From Buxus sempervirens (Eukaryota > Streptophyta > Magnoliopsida > Buxales > Buxaceae), in NCBI GenBank assembly GCA_947561395.2, contig OX387182.1, positions 7,860,595 to 7,924,594 of the forward strand: a stretch of 64,000 nucleotides of DNA, given 5' to 3'. Position numbers and translations under genes: made by a program. The notes under the pieces were generated by a model. The model saw only the letters and a list, made by a program, of their open reading frames with translations. It had not been told where the DNA came from and did not search any database. Below are positions 1-11,083 of this stretch, piece after piece. Every line of letters begins with the position of its first letter. Positions within the stretch are counted from its first letter, which is position 1.

Positions 1-716
1 AATTTTTGAAGCACAACATTATTTGTCGCTATGGACTGCCAAGTGCCATAGTATCAGACAATGCTTCAAATATTAAGAACAAGGACATGAAGAAAATGTG
101 TGAGCAGTTTCAGATCACCCACCATAAGTCAGCTCCGTACAGGCCAAAGATGAATGGGGCAGTGGAAGCAGCAAACAAGAACATAAAGAAAATCATTCAG
201 AAGATGGTAGTGAGCTACAAGGATTGGCATGAAATGCTACCACTTGCTCTACATGCTTACAGAACCTCGATCCGAACTTCAACTGGGGCAACCCCGTATT
301 CCCTAGTCTATGGGATGGAAGCAGTCTTGCCCGTGGAAGTAGAGATCCCATCACTCCGAGTGCTCATGGAAGCAGAACTAGAAGAAGCCGAATGGATCCA
401 GTCGAGACATGATCAACTTAACCTAATAGAAGAAAAGCGGTTGAAAGCGCTTTGCCATGGACAGTTGTACCAGAAGAGAATGGCCCGGGCCTACAATAAG
501 AAAGTGAGGCCCAGAACTTTCCAAGAAGGAAACTTAGTGCTAAAGAAAATTCTACCATTTCTGGAAGATCCTCGTGGTAAGTTCAAGCCCAATTGGGAAG
601 GCCCATATGTCGTCAAGAAAGTCCTGTCAGGGGGTGCACTCATCTTAGCAGAAATGGATGGGTCAGATTTTCCTGAGCCCATTAACTCTGATGCGGTAAA
701 AAGGTATTTTCCTTGA
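1..716 (+). CDS. Element A integrase, C-terminal half (partial)
   Basis: Retroelement integrase fragment, cut by the window start. The second catalytic aspartate is in the VSDNAS motif (about residue 18) and the glutamate in MNGAVEAANK (about residue 50), followed by the C-terminal region with a GPYVVKKVLSGGA-like segment typical of gypsy integrase tails. Nearly the same sequence occurs in element C around 47970-48674. It would insert element cDNA into the genome. Fossil status: only a part is in the window, so wholeness cannot be judged. Confidence 0.9.
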   Translation, partial: FLKHNIICRYGLPSAIVSDNASNIKNKDMKKMCEQFQITHHKSAPYRPKMNGAVEAANKNIKKIIQKMVVSYKDWHEMLPLALHAYRTSIRTSTGATPYSLVYGMEAVLPVEVEIPSLRVLMEAELEEAEWIQSRHDQLNLIEEKRLKALCHGQLYQKRMARAYNKKVRPRTFQEGNLVLKKILPFLEDPRGKFKPNWEGPYVVKKVLSGGALILAEMDGSDFPEPINSDAVKRYFP

Positions 717-1681
717 GTGAATATTTCTAGGAAATGATCCGAGGCCATTTTTCTTTATTTCCTTCAAAAAGTTTAATCCCTAGTCTTGCCAAGTTGAGCC
801 GGTTCGTTTCTTTGATCAACCCAAACCGGATTTACAGTCAAATTGGGGCAAAATCAATTGGGGGCAAAAGTAAGGAAAGAAAAAGAAAAAGAGAGGAAAA
901 GCAATGGAAATGGCAAATGAAAGCCAAGCGTGAAAAAAAAATGCAAAAAATGCAATTTGGGGGAAAAGGGTTAAATTAATCATGACTGTAAGTCCGGTTG
1001 ACCTATTTCCACACTTGGAAAATTTTTTGGGCCTTTAATACCCTTTCTTTCATAAACTGAGCCTAGCCTTTATTTCGTCCTATTTTTAAGCCCTCGGTGA
1101 TCTTAGCTTGTTCATTCAAGTATCAGAGTAAGATGGGTGATGACGGAATTTAGAAGCCAGCCCTAGTGAAAACCGTAACTGGCTCTAGGGGCACTATTGG
1201 CAAAAAGAAAAAAGCAAAAAGAAAAAAAATAAGAAAATGAAAGAAAATCAGAGGTTGAGTTGATCATGGGGATCTGAGCTTCAAGCAAAATCGGCATGAG
1301 CAGATTGGGTAATACAGTCAATTCTGGAAGAAAAGGCAGTTGGGGATGACTCTAAAGGTCCTAAGATGGACGGTTTTGATCCCTCAGTATTTTGTGGACT
1401 ACCCTTTTCATTATTTAACCTGGTTCTAATTCCTTTAATTATAGGTGATTAAGTGCATGGACCAAATTTCAAAAATACAAAAAAAAATATATAAAAAGGA
1501 AAAATTATACTTTGGCCAGTGATGAGAAATCAAATACTTTTCAAAAAACCTTTGTTTTTACAAGCATCTGAGCATTCTGAGGCCAATAATATAAAAATTT
1601 TATTTTGAATTAAATCCTTTGTCTTTCCACTATTGGAGTTCAATTTTGTACAAAGGTATGAAAAATGTGCAGGAAATAAAG
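717..1681. other. Element A spacer between integrase and antisense genes
   Basis: No gene seen. The stretch is purine- and A-rich in places and is conserved in B (11084-12038) and C (48675-49617), including a shared segment near 1050-1100. A related but more diverged version is in D near 41940-42240, which ties D to this family. The sense pol frame and the antisense gene converge on this spacer, so it probably holds the 3' ends of the antisense transcripts (inference). Confidence 0.6.
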
Positions 1682-3390
1682 CTAGTCTCCTAGCCGCTCC
1701 TCAAGCTCCCGAATCCGAGCTGCCTGAGCTGCAATGACTCCTGAAGCCCCCTCTGCAGCGGGATCACTCAAGAAGGAAATGACCTCATCTGAAAGGGCCT
1801 GCTGGATCCTCATACTCCTAAGGCTGGCCAAAGTATCCTGGTACTTCTGCCGGATCATACGGACCTCGAAGCGACGGGCCTGCCTCTGCTCCTCCAGCTT
1901 CTCTTCCACGGCAATACGGCGTGAGGTCTGCTCATCAAGCTGCCTCTCCAGATAAGCACTCTGTATCCTGAGCTCCTGGGCCTCCCGTACCCATATCTGC
2001 TGAAGCCGCTTATGAGAAGCCCGCTCAGACTCTAGAATGTCCTCATAGATGGGAGCCAAGACTACAGGAGGATCTTCGGGTACTGGGGCCTGAGTCTGTA
2101 TCTGTTCCTTGATCCAGAAGAGATAATCCTTCACATGGGTTTCTGAGAAGACAGGACCATGCATAAAGCGGACATAAGACCACTCCTTCATAAACCAGGC
2201 ATTCAGCTTCATAGAAAGAGGCCCAAGACGATCCTCGTATCCATATGGGATGATAATCCCCTGGGTCGCTCGGAACTGACGAAGGACCCGCAGAGGAAGA
2301 TAAAGCACTGCATGCTTTAGGCCTGCTAGGATCAGAAAGTTGCGGTCACGGAAGCTAATCACTGTCTCCGCATTGGGCTGATAAGTACCAGGCCATCTCA
2401 CCTGGTCATCCTGAAGCGAGCCCAAGAAGGTGAACCAGCCCTGTTTGCCCCCTGAAATATCGGGGCACCCCCTGTTGCTCATCAACAAAGGGACTTTCAG
2501 ACTCGGGAAGAAGTGTCGATTGATCTCTTCAATCTGGCTCAAATGATCAAGTAGCCAAAGCTGCAAAGGAAGAGAGAGGTGTCAGCACATTGTACAAAAA
2601 AAAAAAAAAAAAGGCAAAAAGAAGGCCAAAAAGCAAGAAAAAAGAAAGAGAGAAAAAGAAAAGAAAAAAAAAACTTGTTTACCTGCAGGATCTGGGCACA
2701 TGCTAAGAAGCGTTTCGATTTCCTGTTGTAGCAGTCGGTCAAGGCCTGATACATCCCTGCTAAAATCATAGGGGCCAACCTCTCCCTCTCCCGAACCTGG
2801 CATATCACGGAAATCAAGGCCAAGTCCACCTCGTCATCCTCCCGTGGGAAAAGTAATTGGTTGACCACAATCAAGGTCAAGGCATTGAATCGGGCCTCCT
2901 TATCTTCTCCCCTCAAAAGTTTCTCAGTCAAAAAAGCCTTAGATAGGGTCAAAAGGGTGTCAGAATCCCCCAAGTCCTTCTTCCCTATACCCAAAAAAGT
3001 AGAAGCTTCCTTCTTATAACTGGGCCTAAGAGGTGGATTCACCACCTTCTCATCAAACCTCAGGCCCAGGATGGTTTCCACCTCTTCAATGGTTGGGGTC
3101 ATCTCATGGGTCCCAAAACGGAACAAGTTGAGATCAGGAACCCAATGACCAATCATGGCCTCGATAATCTCCCACTTAAAGGGAACCTTGGGAATGAGCA
3201 GGGTATGGCCTAGGTTAGTAGTACCCCATCTCCTCTCCTCATCTAGGGTCATAGAGTTAACCCACCTTGTGTAAAAGGAATCCACAGGGTTGTACCTAGT
3301 GAGATTTGGGGGTTTTGGTCTAAAAGGCTGTTTTGCAGGGGAGGCAGTGTGGACAGACAATAGTGGGGCAGAAGATGATCCAGATTCCAT
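1682..3390 (-). CDS. Antisense gene 1 of element A: DUF7745-like protein, two exons
   Basis: Proposed exons are 3390-2683 and 2560-1682 with a 122-nt GT-AG intron that is pyrimidine-rich on the coding strand; the junction is in phase and would give about 528 residues. The start is the methionine at 3390 rather than an upstream one at 3483, because a TATA box (3501-3510) lies too close to the latter. Exon 1 has the WEIIEAMIGHWVPDLNLFRFG and MTPTIEEVETILGL stretches resembling DUF7745/plant-mobile-type domains; exon 2 has YLPLRVLRQFRATQG, also seen in that family, then a charged coiled coil at the C-terminus. Function is unknown. The copy in A looks whole. A plain PMD relative is the main alternative name. 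Confidence 0.72.
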
Positions 3391-3500
3391 TGGATTTGAC
3401 GGGAGCAAGCTAGAACTCAAGAGGAGGAAGAAAAAGGCGAAAAAGGGGGTTTTTAAACTCAAAAACTCGTAAAAAATGCTCAAATCCCGAGACTGGTTGC

Positions 3501-3510
3501 ATTTATAGCA
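3501..3510 (-). promoter_or_regulatory. TATA box of antisense gene 1 (element A)
   Basis: On the minus strand the sequence reads TGCTATAAAT, about 110 bp before the proposed start codon at 3390, with a CT-rich leader between. The same box is found in element C at 51451-51460. A palindrome array begins only 11 bp further upstream. Confidence 0.6.
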
Positions 3511-3520
3511 TCTTTTAACA

Positions 3521-3658
3521 TATCCGGTAACTCAGACCGGATACAAAGGCTTTAGTAAGATCCGGATAAGTGTACCGGATACAGGGCTTCCATGAATATC
3601 CGGTATGACATACCGGATACAAAGACCAGTCAATGTATCCGGTATGTCAGACCGGATA
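3521..3658. repeat. Palindrome array upstream of antisense gene 1 (A)
   Basis: Four 23-bp palindromes (arms TATCCGGT and ACCGGATA around a 7-base centre, with slight variation) start at 3521, 3559, 3597 and 3636, a period of 38-39 bp. They lie between the TATA box of antisense gene 1 and the 3' end of antisense gene 2. Spacers are less conserved than the palindromes. Likely protein-binding or regulatory sites (inference). Confidence 0.85.
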
Positions 3659-3865
3659 CCGAGAAAAAATGCAAAAAAAGAGCTAAGGATGAAAAAATCC
3701 GAATTTTTACCTGTTTTACCTGCTTACAAGTCATAATTGCATAGAATTGAGAGCAAAAGATGTGCAAGACATGATAGAATGAATAAAAAGTTTTTCATAT
3801 ATATATCTGAAAGTTTTTGTACAGGGATGATAAAAATACATGAAAATGAAAAATATAATCCTAAT

Positions 3866-6553
3866 CTACTCCTGTGCAGGATCATCCCCGCGTCCTCGGC
3901 CGCGTCCACCTCTACGGCGTCTCCCCCAAAGGGCTCGGCCTCTAGAGTATGCAAGAATCCGCTCGGCCGCATGGCGAGGATGCCGACCTACCACCTGCTG
4001 AAGATGATACTCCAAGCAATAATCCTCGAGATCCGGGGGAGGAGCAGGAGTAGAATCTGGAGAAGAAGTCTCGGGCTCAGCAGCAACCGGCCCAACTGGG
4101 CCCTCATCCAAAGCATCCTCTACTCCCGCAGCCCCAGAAGGCCCAGCATCCGCAGCAGAGGGGCCAGGATCAGAAGTAGCTGAGTCCACAGAAAAGAGAA
4201 AAATCAGAAGATTCAGATATAAGGAAGAATAAAAGAAGAGAATAAAAAGAAGATCATACCAGGAATGTCTGCAGAAGGAGCGGGAGGATCCGGCTCGTCA
4301 AGACCAGCCACTGGGGCATCCTCAGGATCAGAGGCCCGGGCAGGAGATGGGTCAGGAATCAGGAAATCATGCCCATAAAAGGCATCCTGATCATGGACCG
4401 GGCCCTGCACAAGTCAAACAAGCATATCAGAATAGCAGAAACAGAAAAATAATGAAAGAAATGAACATATAAGAAGGCCAAGTACCTGTCTAGCCTGGAG
4501 CTCAGCAACCAAGGCCTCCAGCTCCCTGATCCGGGCATCCCGCTGGGCCACGACCGCATCGTGCTCCGCGATCATATCATCGATCGCAGCCCGCTGGCTC
4601 TCGAACCGGTCCCGAATGGAGTTCAGCTCGTGTACCTGCCAGCAAGAACGGAAGCATGGTCAAAAAGGCATAAGGAAGGAAAAGAGGATAAAAATGGGAA
4701 GAATACAAGGCTTACCGTGTCCTCATGGATCCGGATACGGATCCCGCCAATCTCAGTCACCCCAGCACGAGTGGGTCGATCCATCAAGCATCCAATAGAC
4801 ACCCGCTGGAACCACTCGTCATAATCTCCAGCTACTGTAAGCCCCTCCGCATCCAAGAAGTGATCGAACTGATCAATATCAAAGCCCGGGAGGAGTGTGT
4901 CGGGACCCACAGCAGGAGGAGGGACGGGGATGCGAAGTGCGCCAGTGTGCTGGTAGTACAGGCGCTCTCCCAAGTACATCACCCTACCAAGCCTCCCGAG
5001 GAAGCACTGGTAAGGCTGACGTCGGAGATCTCTCTCAAAAGCATCCTGTACTGCCATCTCACGGGCAACTCCGACATCCACGTCATCTGGACGGGATAGA
5101 ATGAGCTGAAAAGAAGCAAAGTGGTCAGATACAGTCAAGATACAGGAAAGAAAATAAAAGAAAAAAATAGAGGACTTACATCAGATCGGCGGGCACGGTC
5201 TAAGTGCACCCGAGCGGTGCGGGGCTGACTCCTATCAGCATCCCGGACCTGGGCTGACCATCGCAAAGCCACTGGAAAATCTGCGACCTCAGGTACCGGG
5301 GAGGGTCGGAAGAAGGTCATATAGGTGTACATGAACACCTAGCAAAAGAAAAATCAGTCAAGAAAAGATATAGCCGAAGGAATTAAACCAGATAGATAAA
5401 TGCAATACCTGTAGAATCTGCCAGAAGAACCGGCTGCTAACTCCATCGCCTCTCGGGGATGCCAGACCTCGAACTGCACGGCACAACCCGGCCAAGATGG
5501 TCCCATAAATGAGTCGGCCCCAGGCCAGCTGGCGGGTCTGATGGAGATCTCTCAAAGCGTCCAAAAAGAGCGGACTGACACCGGTAGTATCCTCTGGGAA
5601 GAAGCAGCTCCCCAGCATCAGCAAGAATACGTGCCGGAAGATAGGAATAAATGCAGCATCATCCACAGCCACAGTCCTATGCCTCCCCTCAAAATGTCGA
5701 GCCAGACTCTCCCGCAGCCAACTAATGGAGAGCCGGCCACTCCGCCCATCCCAAGCAGTAGGAGGTAGGGCCTGATATCCCAAAAGAAGTCCCATATCCT
5801 CCGCAGAAGGCCGCTCTAAGACAATGGTCCGCCCCGTCAGAGGAATGCCGGTAATCATCACAAAATCGGAGGGGCGGATCCCCAGCTCCACGTCCGGCAG
5901 GTGGAACGACTGTGTCTCTGGGAAGTATCTCTCCATCATGGCAAAAATGAGTGGACGGTCGGCTCTGAATGATGGAATACTGAGGAAGTGATCCAGATGG
6001 CACCTCCCAAACTCCCGCCTGAGTGCCGGAGAAAGTGACCGTGCCAACTCGCTGAATCTCCCCCAGCTGCCGCGCAAGTGGGAAGAGTAGTAGGGAAGCG
6101 GCACATCAGCCCTGATGCACATAGAGGGGTGGCTATCCAAGCCATGGAGGAGCTCTGTATCATGCACAGAAGCCCTCAACTCCTCAGAGACCCCTGCCAG
6201 AGCTACAGTAACCCCCTCCGGAGCCGTATCTCTGGCTCTGCCTCGGCCTCTGCCACGGCCTCTCTCGCCCTCAGGGGCCTGATCCTGAACTCTGCCTCTG
6301 CCTCTGCCTCGACCCCGAGCCGGTGCAACCACGGGCTAAATGTCAAAGAGAAAGGTGTGAAGATTGATGTAGGGGGAGAATAGAAGAAAGAAAGAAAGAA
6401 AATTTGAAAGCCTACCTCAGCAGAGCTCTCTCGGGAGACATCTAGTGGCTCCGACACGGTGGCGCTGGAACTCGCCTCCGTACGAGCCCGCGAAGAGGAG
6501 GGCTGATCAGCTGGGTCAGCCTCCTCTCTAACTCGGGAACGACTCCTAGCCAT
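3866..6553 (-). CDS. Antisense gene 2 of element A: plant mobile domain (PMD) protein, seven coding exons
   Basis: Proposed exons are 6553-6416, 6335-5409, 5338-5180, 5105-4716, 4635-4486, 4404-4260 and 4179-3866. All junctions are GT-AG and in phase, giving about 740 residues. Exon 2 begins with RG repeats (RGRGRGR) and then holds the PMD core: SFHLPDVELGI.PSDFVMITGIPL and LLMLGSCFFPEDTTGVSPLF are typical of the MAIL1/MAIN 'aminotransferase-like' plant mobile domain. Exon 5 is a short coiled coil; exons 6-7 are acidic and proline-rich, ending in an RRGGRGRGRG tail. Host PMD proteins act in the nucleus in gene expression and transposon silencing; what an element-borne copy does is unknown. 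The A copy looks whole. Confidence 0.8.
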
Positions 6554-7525
6554 CTACACAGGGAAGTGTTTTATAAATTTCAAAGTGGGCTTTGCTTGCA
6601 GTTCACATCCAATTTTACATGATTATTTTTCAAAATTATTGTGAATTATGAATTTTACTGGGAAGTGAGAAATACTTCTGTTGCTAATCCGGAAACATTT
6701 CCTAAAAGATTCCTACAGTACTTAACATTTCCTGTATATTGTGTTTCCAGGATATGAGAAGAGGGAAGGCTCAGGTATCAAAGGCAAGCAGAATTACAGA
6801 AATCCAGATTGGACAGTCAATTAAGGAAAATTCACAGCAAAAGGGAAAGGGAGCAGAAGCTTTTTAACCCAGGCAATACTGAAGATAGAAAATATGCAAG
6901 TGGCAGATTACCACCAGCATGCAAATCAGGATTCAAGTCAAACTTTTGTAGCATGGTATAACCATTGGCAGGCAATCTAAAGACAGCAAGAGTTGGCATA
7001 CAAAGCAAATTGTAGAAAAGCACAGCATGGCATTTACAATAAGCAATTCAGTCTGGCATCAAGCCCAGGCTACTTGGTCACTGTCAATTTGGGCGTACTT
7101 CAAAGACAATTTTTTAGACCAAGAGGCTTGCAGCCGATGAGATGATCAAAGTTGGTCCCCTCAAGCAAACAAAAATAACCAATTGACAGCATATGGTCAG
7201 GCCAGATGTCAATCAAGGTACCAAAGCATCACAAACATGGCAATTCGGCATAGTATATGGCAAAAATGCTGGAAATCATGCAAGATTTGAGGAGCAAAAA
7301 TTCATCAAACCATACTCGAACTCAACTGTCTGAAGTTGGGAACAAAAGGGCTATTCAATCTGAGCATGGCCATTCGATAGGAAAATTTTGGCATACAAGA
7401 AAGAAATTTTCGGCAGAAAAGTTAGAAAATAAGTGGCCATTCGGTGCCTAAGCTAAACAGGAGCATGATTCGATTAAAAATGCCAAGCTACCACTGTTGG
7501 ATTAATAAGGAAGTAAAAGAATAAC
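6554..7525 (-). other. Leader intron of antisense gene 2 (element A)
   Basis: On the minus strand a donor CAG|GTTATT lies at 7526/7525 and an acceptor TGTAG lies directly before the start codon at 6553. The 972-bp interval holds no reading frame of note and diverges strongly from the matching interval in element C. Inferred from splice-site consensus and from the CT-rich, UTR-like sequence above 7526. Confidence 0.5.
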
Positions 7526-7783
7526 CTGGGATTGCTGGAACTTAGATGGAACCACCGAAAATGGGAGGAAATCGAGCTAGGGCTCGACTGCAGCTGTCAA
7601 TGGCCGATCACTGAAGTCGCCGGAGTTGCAGGTCACCACCGGCAGCAATAGACGTCGCCGGAGCTACTGGAGATCGCCGGAAAAGCCAAACGAGTCGTCG
7701 GGGACGAGGACGAGAGCTTAGAGCCGGTCTGAGTTGTCGGAGACTGGAGAAAAGAAATGAAAAGTCGCGGTCGCGCGCGACTT
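7526..7783 (-). promoter_or_regulatory. Proposed noncoding first exon and start region of antisense gene 2 (A)
   Basis: On the minus strand this is rich in TCC/CCGGCGAC-type sequence like a plant 5' UTR and ends in a splice donor. A perfect GC-rich inverted repeat with arms AAGTCGCG and CGCGACTT spans 7762-7783; it is nearly conserved at the matching place in C (about 55994-56015). A two-unit palindrome array lies just upstream. No TATA box was seen. Confidence 0.45.
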
Positions 7784-7797
7784 AAGTAAACATGCGG

Positions 7798-7859
7798 GAT
7801 CCGGATACTCAGGCCGGATACCCGCAGAGCCTTCATTATCCGGATACACCTACCGGATA
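7798..7859. repeat. Palindrome pair upstream of antisense gene 2 (A)
   Basis: Two 23-bp TATCCGG...CCGGATA palindromes at 7798-7820 and 7837-7859, 39 bp apart, directly upstream of the proposed transcription start of the PMD gene. The same pair is at 56031-56092 in element C. Confidence 0.8.
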
Positions 7860-8035
7860 CCAAAGAAAAAAGAAAAAAAATAGAAAAAAGCAGAAAAAAA
7901 TAGAAAAAATAGAAAAAAAACAGGGAAAAATAGAAAAAAAGAAAAGAAAAGAAGAAAAGAAAAAAAAAAGAAAAGAAAAAAGAAAAGAAAAAGAAAAAAG
8001 AAAAAAAAAAAGAAAAGAAAAAAGAAAAGAAGCAA
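7860..8035. repeat. Purine-rich (A4-6G) tract
   Basis: About 175 bp that is almost all A and G on the plus strand, in irregular AAAAG/AAAAAG units. The counterpart in element C is 56097-56283. Long lysine-rich or phenylalanine-rich frames here come from base composition only. Confidence 0.8.
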
Positions 8036-8442
8036 ACTTGTGCTACAACTTCTGTTTTCTCTCAAAATCCTATCTTTGTCTTGAAATCCACCTCACAGCC
8101 ACGAGAGCTCTGTGGAATTTGGGACAACTTTGGGAAATGTGCCTGGTCAAAAGGATGATATCCACTCAATTTTCAACTTGGTTTGATAAAAAATCAGTTT
8201 TTCAAAAAAAATCCTATTTTTGGGCTTAAAATCCACTTCACAGCCACAAAGGGCTCAGTGGAATTTAAGAACTCTTGGAGAGATGCCCCCTTAAAGTGAG
8301 GGCTTTTTGGCAAATCTCCACTCAAAAATGGTTTTCTACAGAAATTGAATTGAACCGAGCAAATCATGCTCAAGGGAATGCAATTTGGGCTTGTCTACTC
8401 TTTGCAGCTCACTGCTTCGCAGCTCCCGCAAAGAGGGGCAGT
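8036..8442. other. Pre-LTR region and polypurine tract (A)
   Basis: No gene. Two diverged copies of a roughly 140-bp segment, each with a 'CCAC..CACAGCCAC' stretch, occur near 8060-8130 and 8200-8270. The polypurine tract AAAGAGGGGCAG (8430-8441) precedes the LTR by one base, as in B, C and D. Confidence 0.7.
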
Positions 8443-10720
8443 TGTAGACACCCCAAATTGCACAAACAATCATCAAAAAATCATTATCTCCTGGAAAGCC
8501 AGCACAGAATTTGAAGAAAATAAATTTTTGCCTGTATCCGGATACTCAATCCGGATACAAGTACTCCTTCATGTATCCGGAATGATTATCCGGATACATG
8601 TGAGCCTTAATGTATCCGGTACCATGTACCGGATACCTTAAGGCCCTTTGTTATCCGGTCTGATGTACCGGATACCTTAAGTTTGCTCAAAATTAGGGTT
8701 TTCCGAGAGCTTTTCACTTTTACCATCATGTCCCTCATTAAATGAGGGGAAATCGCGGAAATAACCTTAGGGTTTAGGTTGGAGGGGTTCTAGACATTAA
8801 GTTGTGTCTACCAATGACCTTAGCCCTTGCCTATAAATAGGAGCCTCCTCCTTGAGCAAATGGCACACAACTCTTGTTTTGAATTCTCGCAAAGAAGAAC
8901 TCCAAGAGAAGAAGAAAACCGCTGTGGAATCGCCTCCAGCACTCAGGTAAGCCTCAACTTTTCTTTTTATTTTCTGTCTTTACATTCTTAGATCTAGATC
9001 TCTTCTTCTACCTTTCTGTAGTGTAAAGCCTTGTTTGCATGTGTGGAAATCCTTCCCCGGCTCAAAGTATCTCAAGACTCCCCTAGCCGTAAAACGTGAA
9101 GGCGGATCTAGGAGAAACGAGACTGGGGATTGACCCTAGTGCTAGAACCTATGTAGCATAAGGCCTTTTTGATTGATTGTAAACCGTTCCATATTCAAAG
9201 TACCCTTGATTATCTTAAAGAGAACAGAGGGAAACGATAATGGAACGGAACCCTAGGCTATGCTAGAACCTATTTTATTGAATCTATATGCATGTGTATG
9301 GATCTTGCTAGGTTTTTTTCACTTTTGCACACATATCACTATTTTGGCGGGATAGGCTCATATTTGGGGTTTATTGCATTTATTGTGATAAAACTCCAAT
9401 AAATGGCCTAAATCAATTCTGGAGTGTTTTTAAATGTTGTTCAAAGGTTTTGGATTCATCTCACACGAATCACACACTTTTTGTCAATTTTCGGATTTGA
9501 TTTTCTTCAAAAATGGCTTAGCTTGACAGCACCTGTACCCCTACTTCGGACGTCCGTAACTTCATCATCCGGATGAATTTTGGGGCGATTCCAGAACCAT
9601 GGGAAAGGTGAGGCTGTCTAGTTTATGTCCACCAAATTTCATGATTTTCTATCTAGCCGATTTTGGACACCTCTCTGTCGAAGTTGAGTGGACAGTTCAG
9701 GTTCAAGTACAGAACTTGTCACTTCGACGGACCGCCATGTGTTCGTTTTAAGTCCGATTAGAGTGATTTTTGTTTCCGAGTACTCCTTTATGAGTCTATT
9801 TTCAAATCCAGTTGGTTTCATAATTTTTGGATTCCATTTGAATTATTGGTAGCCGATTTACTCAGAACTGCTCATTTGCATTTTTCTGGGTAAATCTGTG
9901 ATCTTCGGGGCCTGTTCGGGAGACCACCCAAGGCACACCCGAAGGGATTTTTGTATGAGGCTAGTTTCTGTTGAAAGATGGCCATACAGACTTCAATCAC
10001 ACCAAATTTCACGGATTTCTATGTAGTGGATTTTTCTAGACAATTTTCCAAAGTTGCCCACTTACCACTTTTAAAAATCCCCAACAGCAACTTCAAAGGA
10101 GCATAACTCCTAGATTTTTCATCGAAATGAAGTGAAATTTTGTATGAGACTCTTATTTACCCTAATCTTTCAAATGGATTTGGTTTGGGTCAATTTAGAA
10201 TTGGATTTGAATGATTTTAAGGCAAATGGCATACTTTTTACCGAATTTTCCGGATTTGATTTAACTTGGTTTTATGCAACCTCTACTTTGATTTCCATCC
10301 TTTGAGATATTCCAGAAGTGATATTGACATAAGAGAGGATCTAAAATCCATTTAGATCTTCATGTGAAAATATCATACATTAATCCTTTTTCAAGGTTTT
10401 CTATGATTTTTAGCAAGCTTTCTTACTTTATTTTTTGCATGAACATACACTTGGCAACCACTTCGTGTGGATGAATGGGGGTGCCTAACACCTTCCCCCG
10501 TTCATAATCTAATCCCCTTACCCATCTCTGGACTTGATTTTCAAGTAGGGTTATTTTTATCCTAGAATTTGTCTTTTGGCTATTTTTGCATATTTTAAAC
10601 TCTTTTGGTGTCCATTCTCACCCCAAAATCATGAATGGTGGCGACTCTCCCAATTTTTGCGTTGAGCCCGTGTGTTGACGGAGGGACGATCACTCCGGTG
10701 ATTTTTTCCCATGCACCACA
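8443..10720 (+). repeat. 3' LTR of element A
   Basis: 2278 bp, TG...CA ends (TGTAGACACC...CACA). It carries a four-unit palindrome array at 8535-8674 (starts 8535, 8574, 8613, 8652) and a TATA box CTATAAATAG at 8831-8840. It is the same family as the LTRs of element C. Confidence 0.9.
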
Positions 10721-11083
10721 CTTAGAGTGCTCATGGAGGCAGAATTGGAAGAAGCTGAATGGATACAGTCAAGACATGATCAACTCAACCTGATAGAAGA
10801 AAAGCGGTTAAAAGCACTATGTCATGGCCAATCGTACCAGAAGAGAATGGCCCGGGCCTACAATAAGAAAGTGAGGCCCAGAACTTTCCAGGAAGGAAAC
10901 CTAGTTCTAAAGAAAATTCTACCAGTTTTGGAAGACCCTCATGGTAAGTTCAAGCCCAATTGGGAAGGGCCTTATGTCGTCAAGAAGGTCCTGTCAGGGG
11001 GTGCACACATCTTAGCAGAAATGGATGGGTCAGATTTTCCTGAGCCAATTAACTCTGATGCGATAAAAAGGTATTTTCCTTGA
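10721..11083 (+). CDS. Element B integrase C-terminal tail (partial)
   Basis: Begins at A's insertion point and matches the last ~120 residues of the integrases of A and C (LMEAELEEAEW near the start, NWEGPYVVKKVLSGG further on). It is a fossil fragment separated by A from the rest of its gene. Confidence 0.85.
   Translation, partial: LRVLMEAELEEAEWIQSRHDQLNLIEEKRLKALCHGQSYQKRMARAYNKKVRPRTFQEGNLVLKKILPVLEDPHGKFKPNWEGPYVVKKVLSGGAHILAEMDGSDFPEPINSDAIKRYFP

Larger units (their letters stand above)
1..10720 (+). mobile_element. Element A: Ty3/gypsy, Tat/Ogre lineage, 3' part
   Basis: The 5' LTR, gag and most of pol lie before the window. What is seen is the integrase end, a spacer, two minus-strand genes (DUF7745-like, then plant mobile domain), a purine-rich tract, a polypurine tract and a 3' LTR ending in CACA at 10720. 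The right flank continues an integrase reading frame of another element (B), so A is nested in B; the expected 5-bp target duplication is CTTAG (10721-10725), whose partner should lie before the window. The same arrangement recurs in element C. Tat membership rests on similarity to C, which has the dual RNase H typical of that lineage. Confidence 0.88.

Noticed and set aside
3521-3658. CRISPR-like look of regularly spaced repeats
   Set aside because: The DNA is plant nuclear; repeats are palindromes in promoter positions, arrays are short, and there are no cas genes.
7792-8229. Lysine-rich frame, and phenylalanine-rich frames on the other strand
   Set aside because: Produced by the purine-rich tract; the same composition artefact appears at 12875-13150 and 56083-56286.
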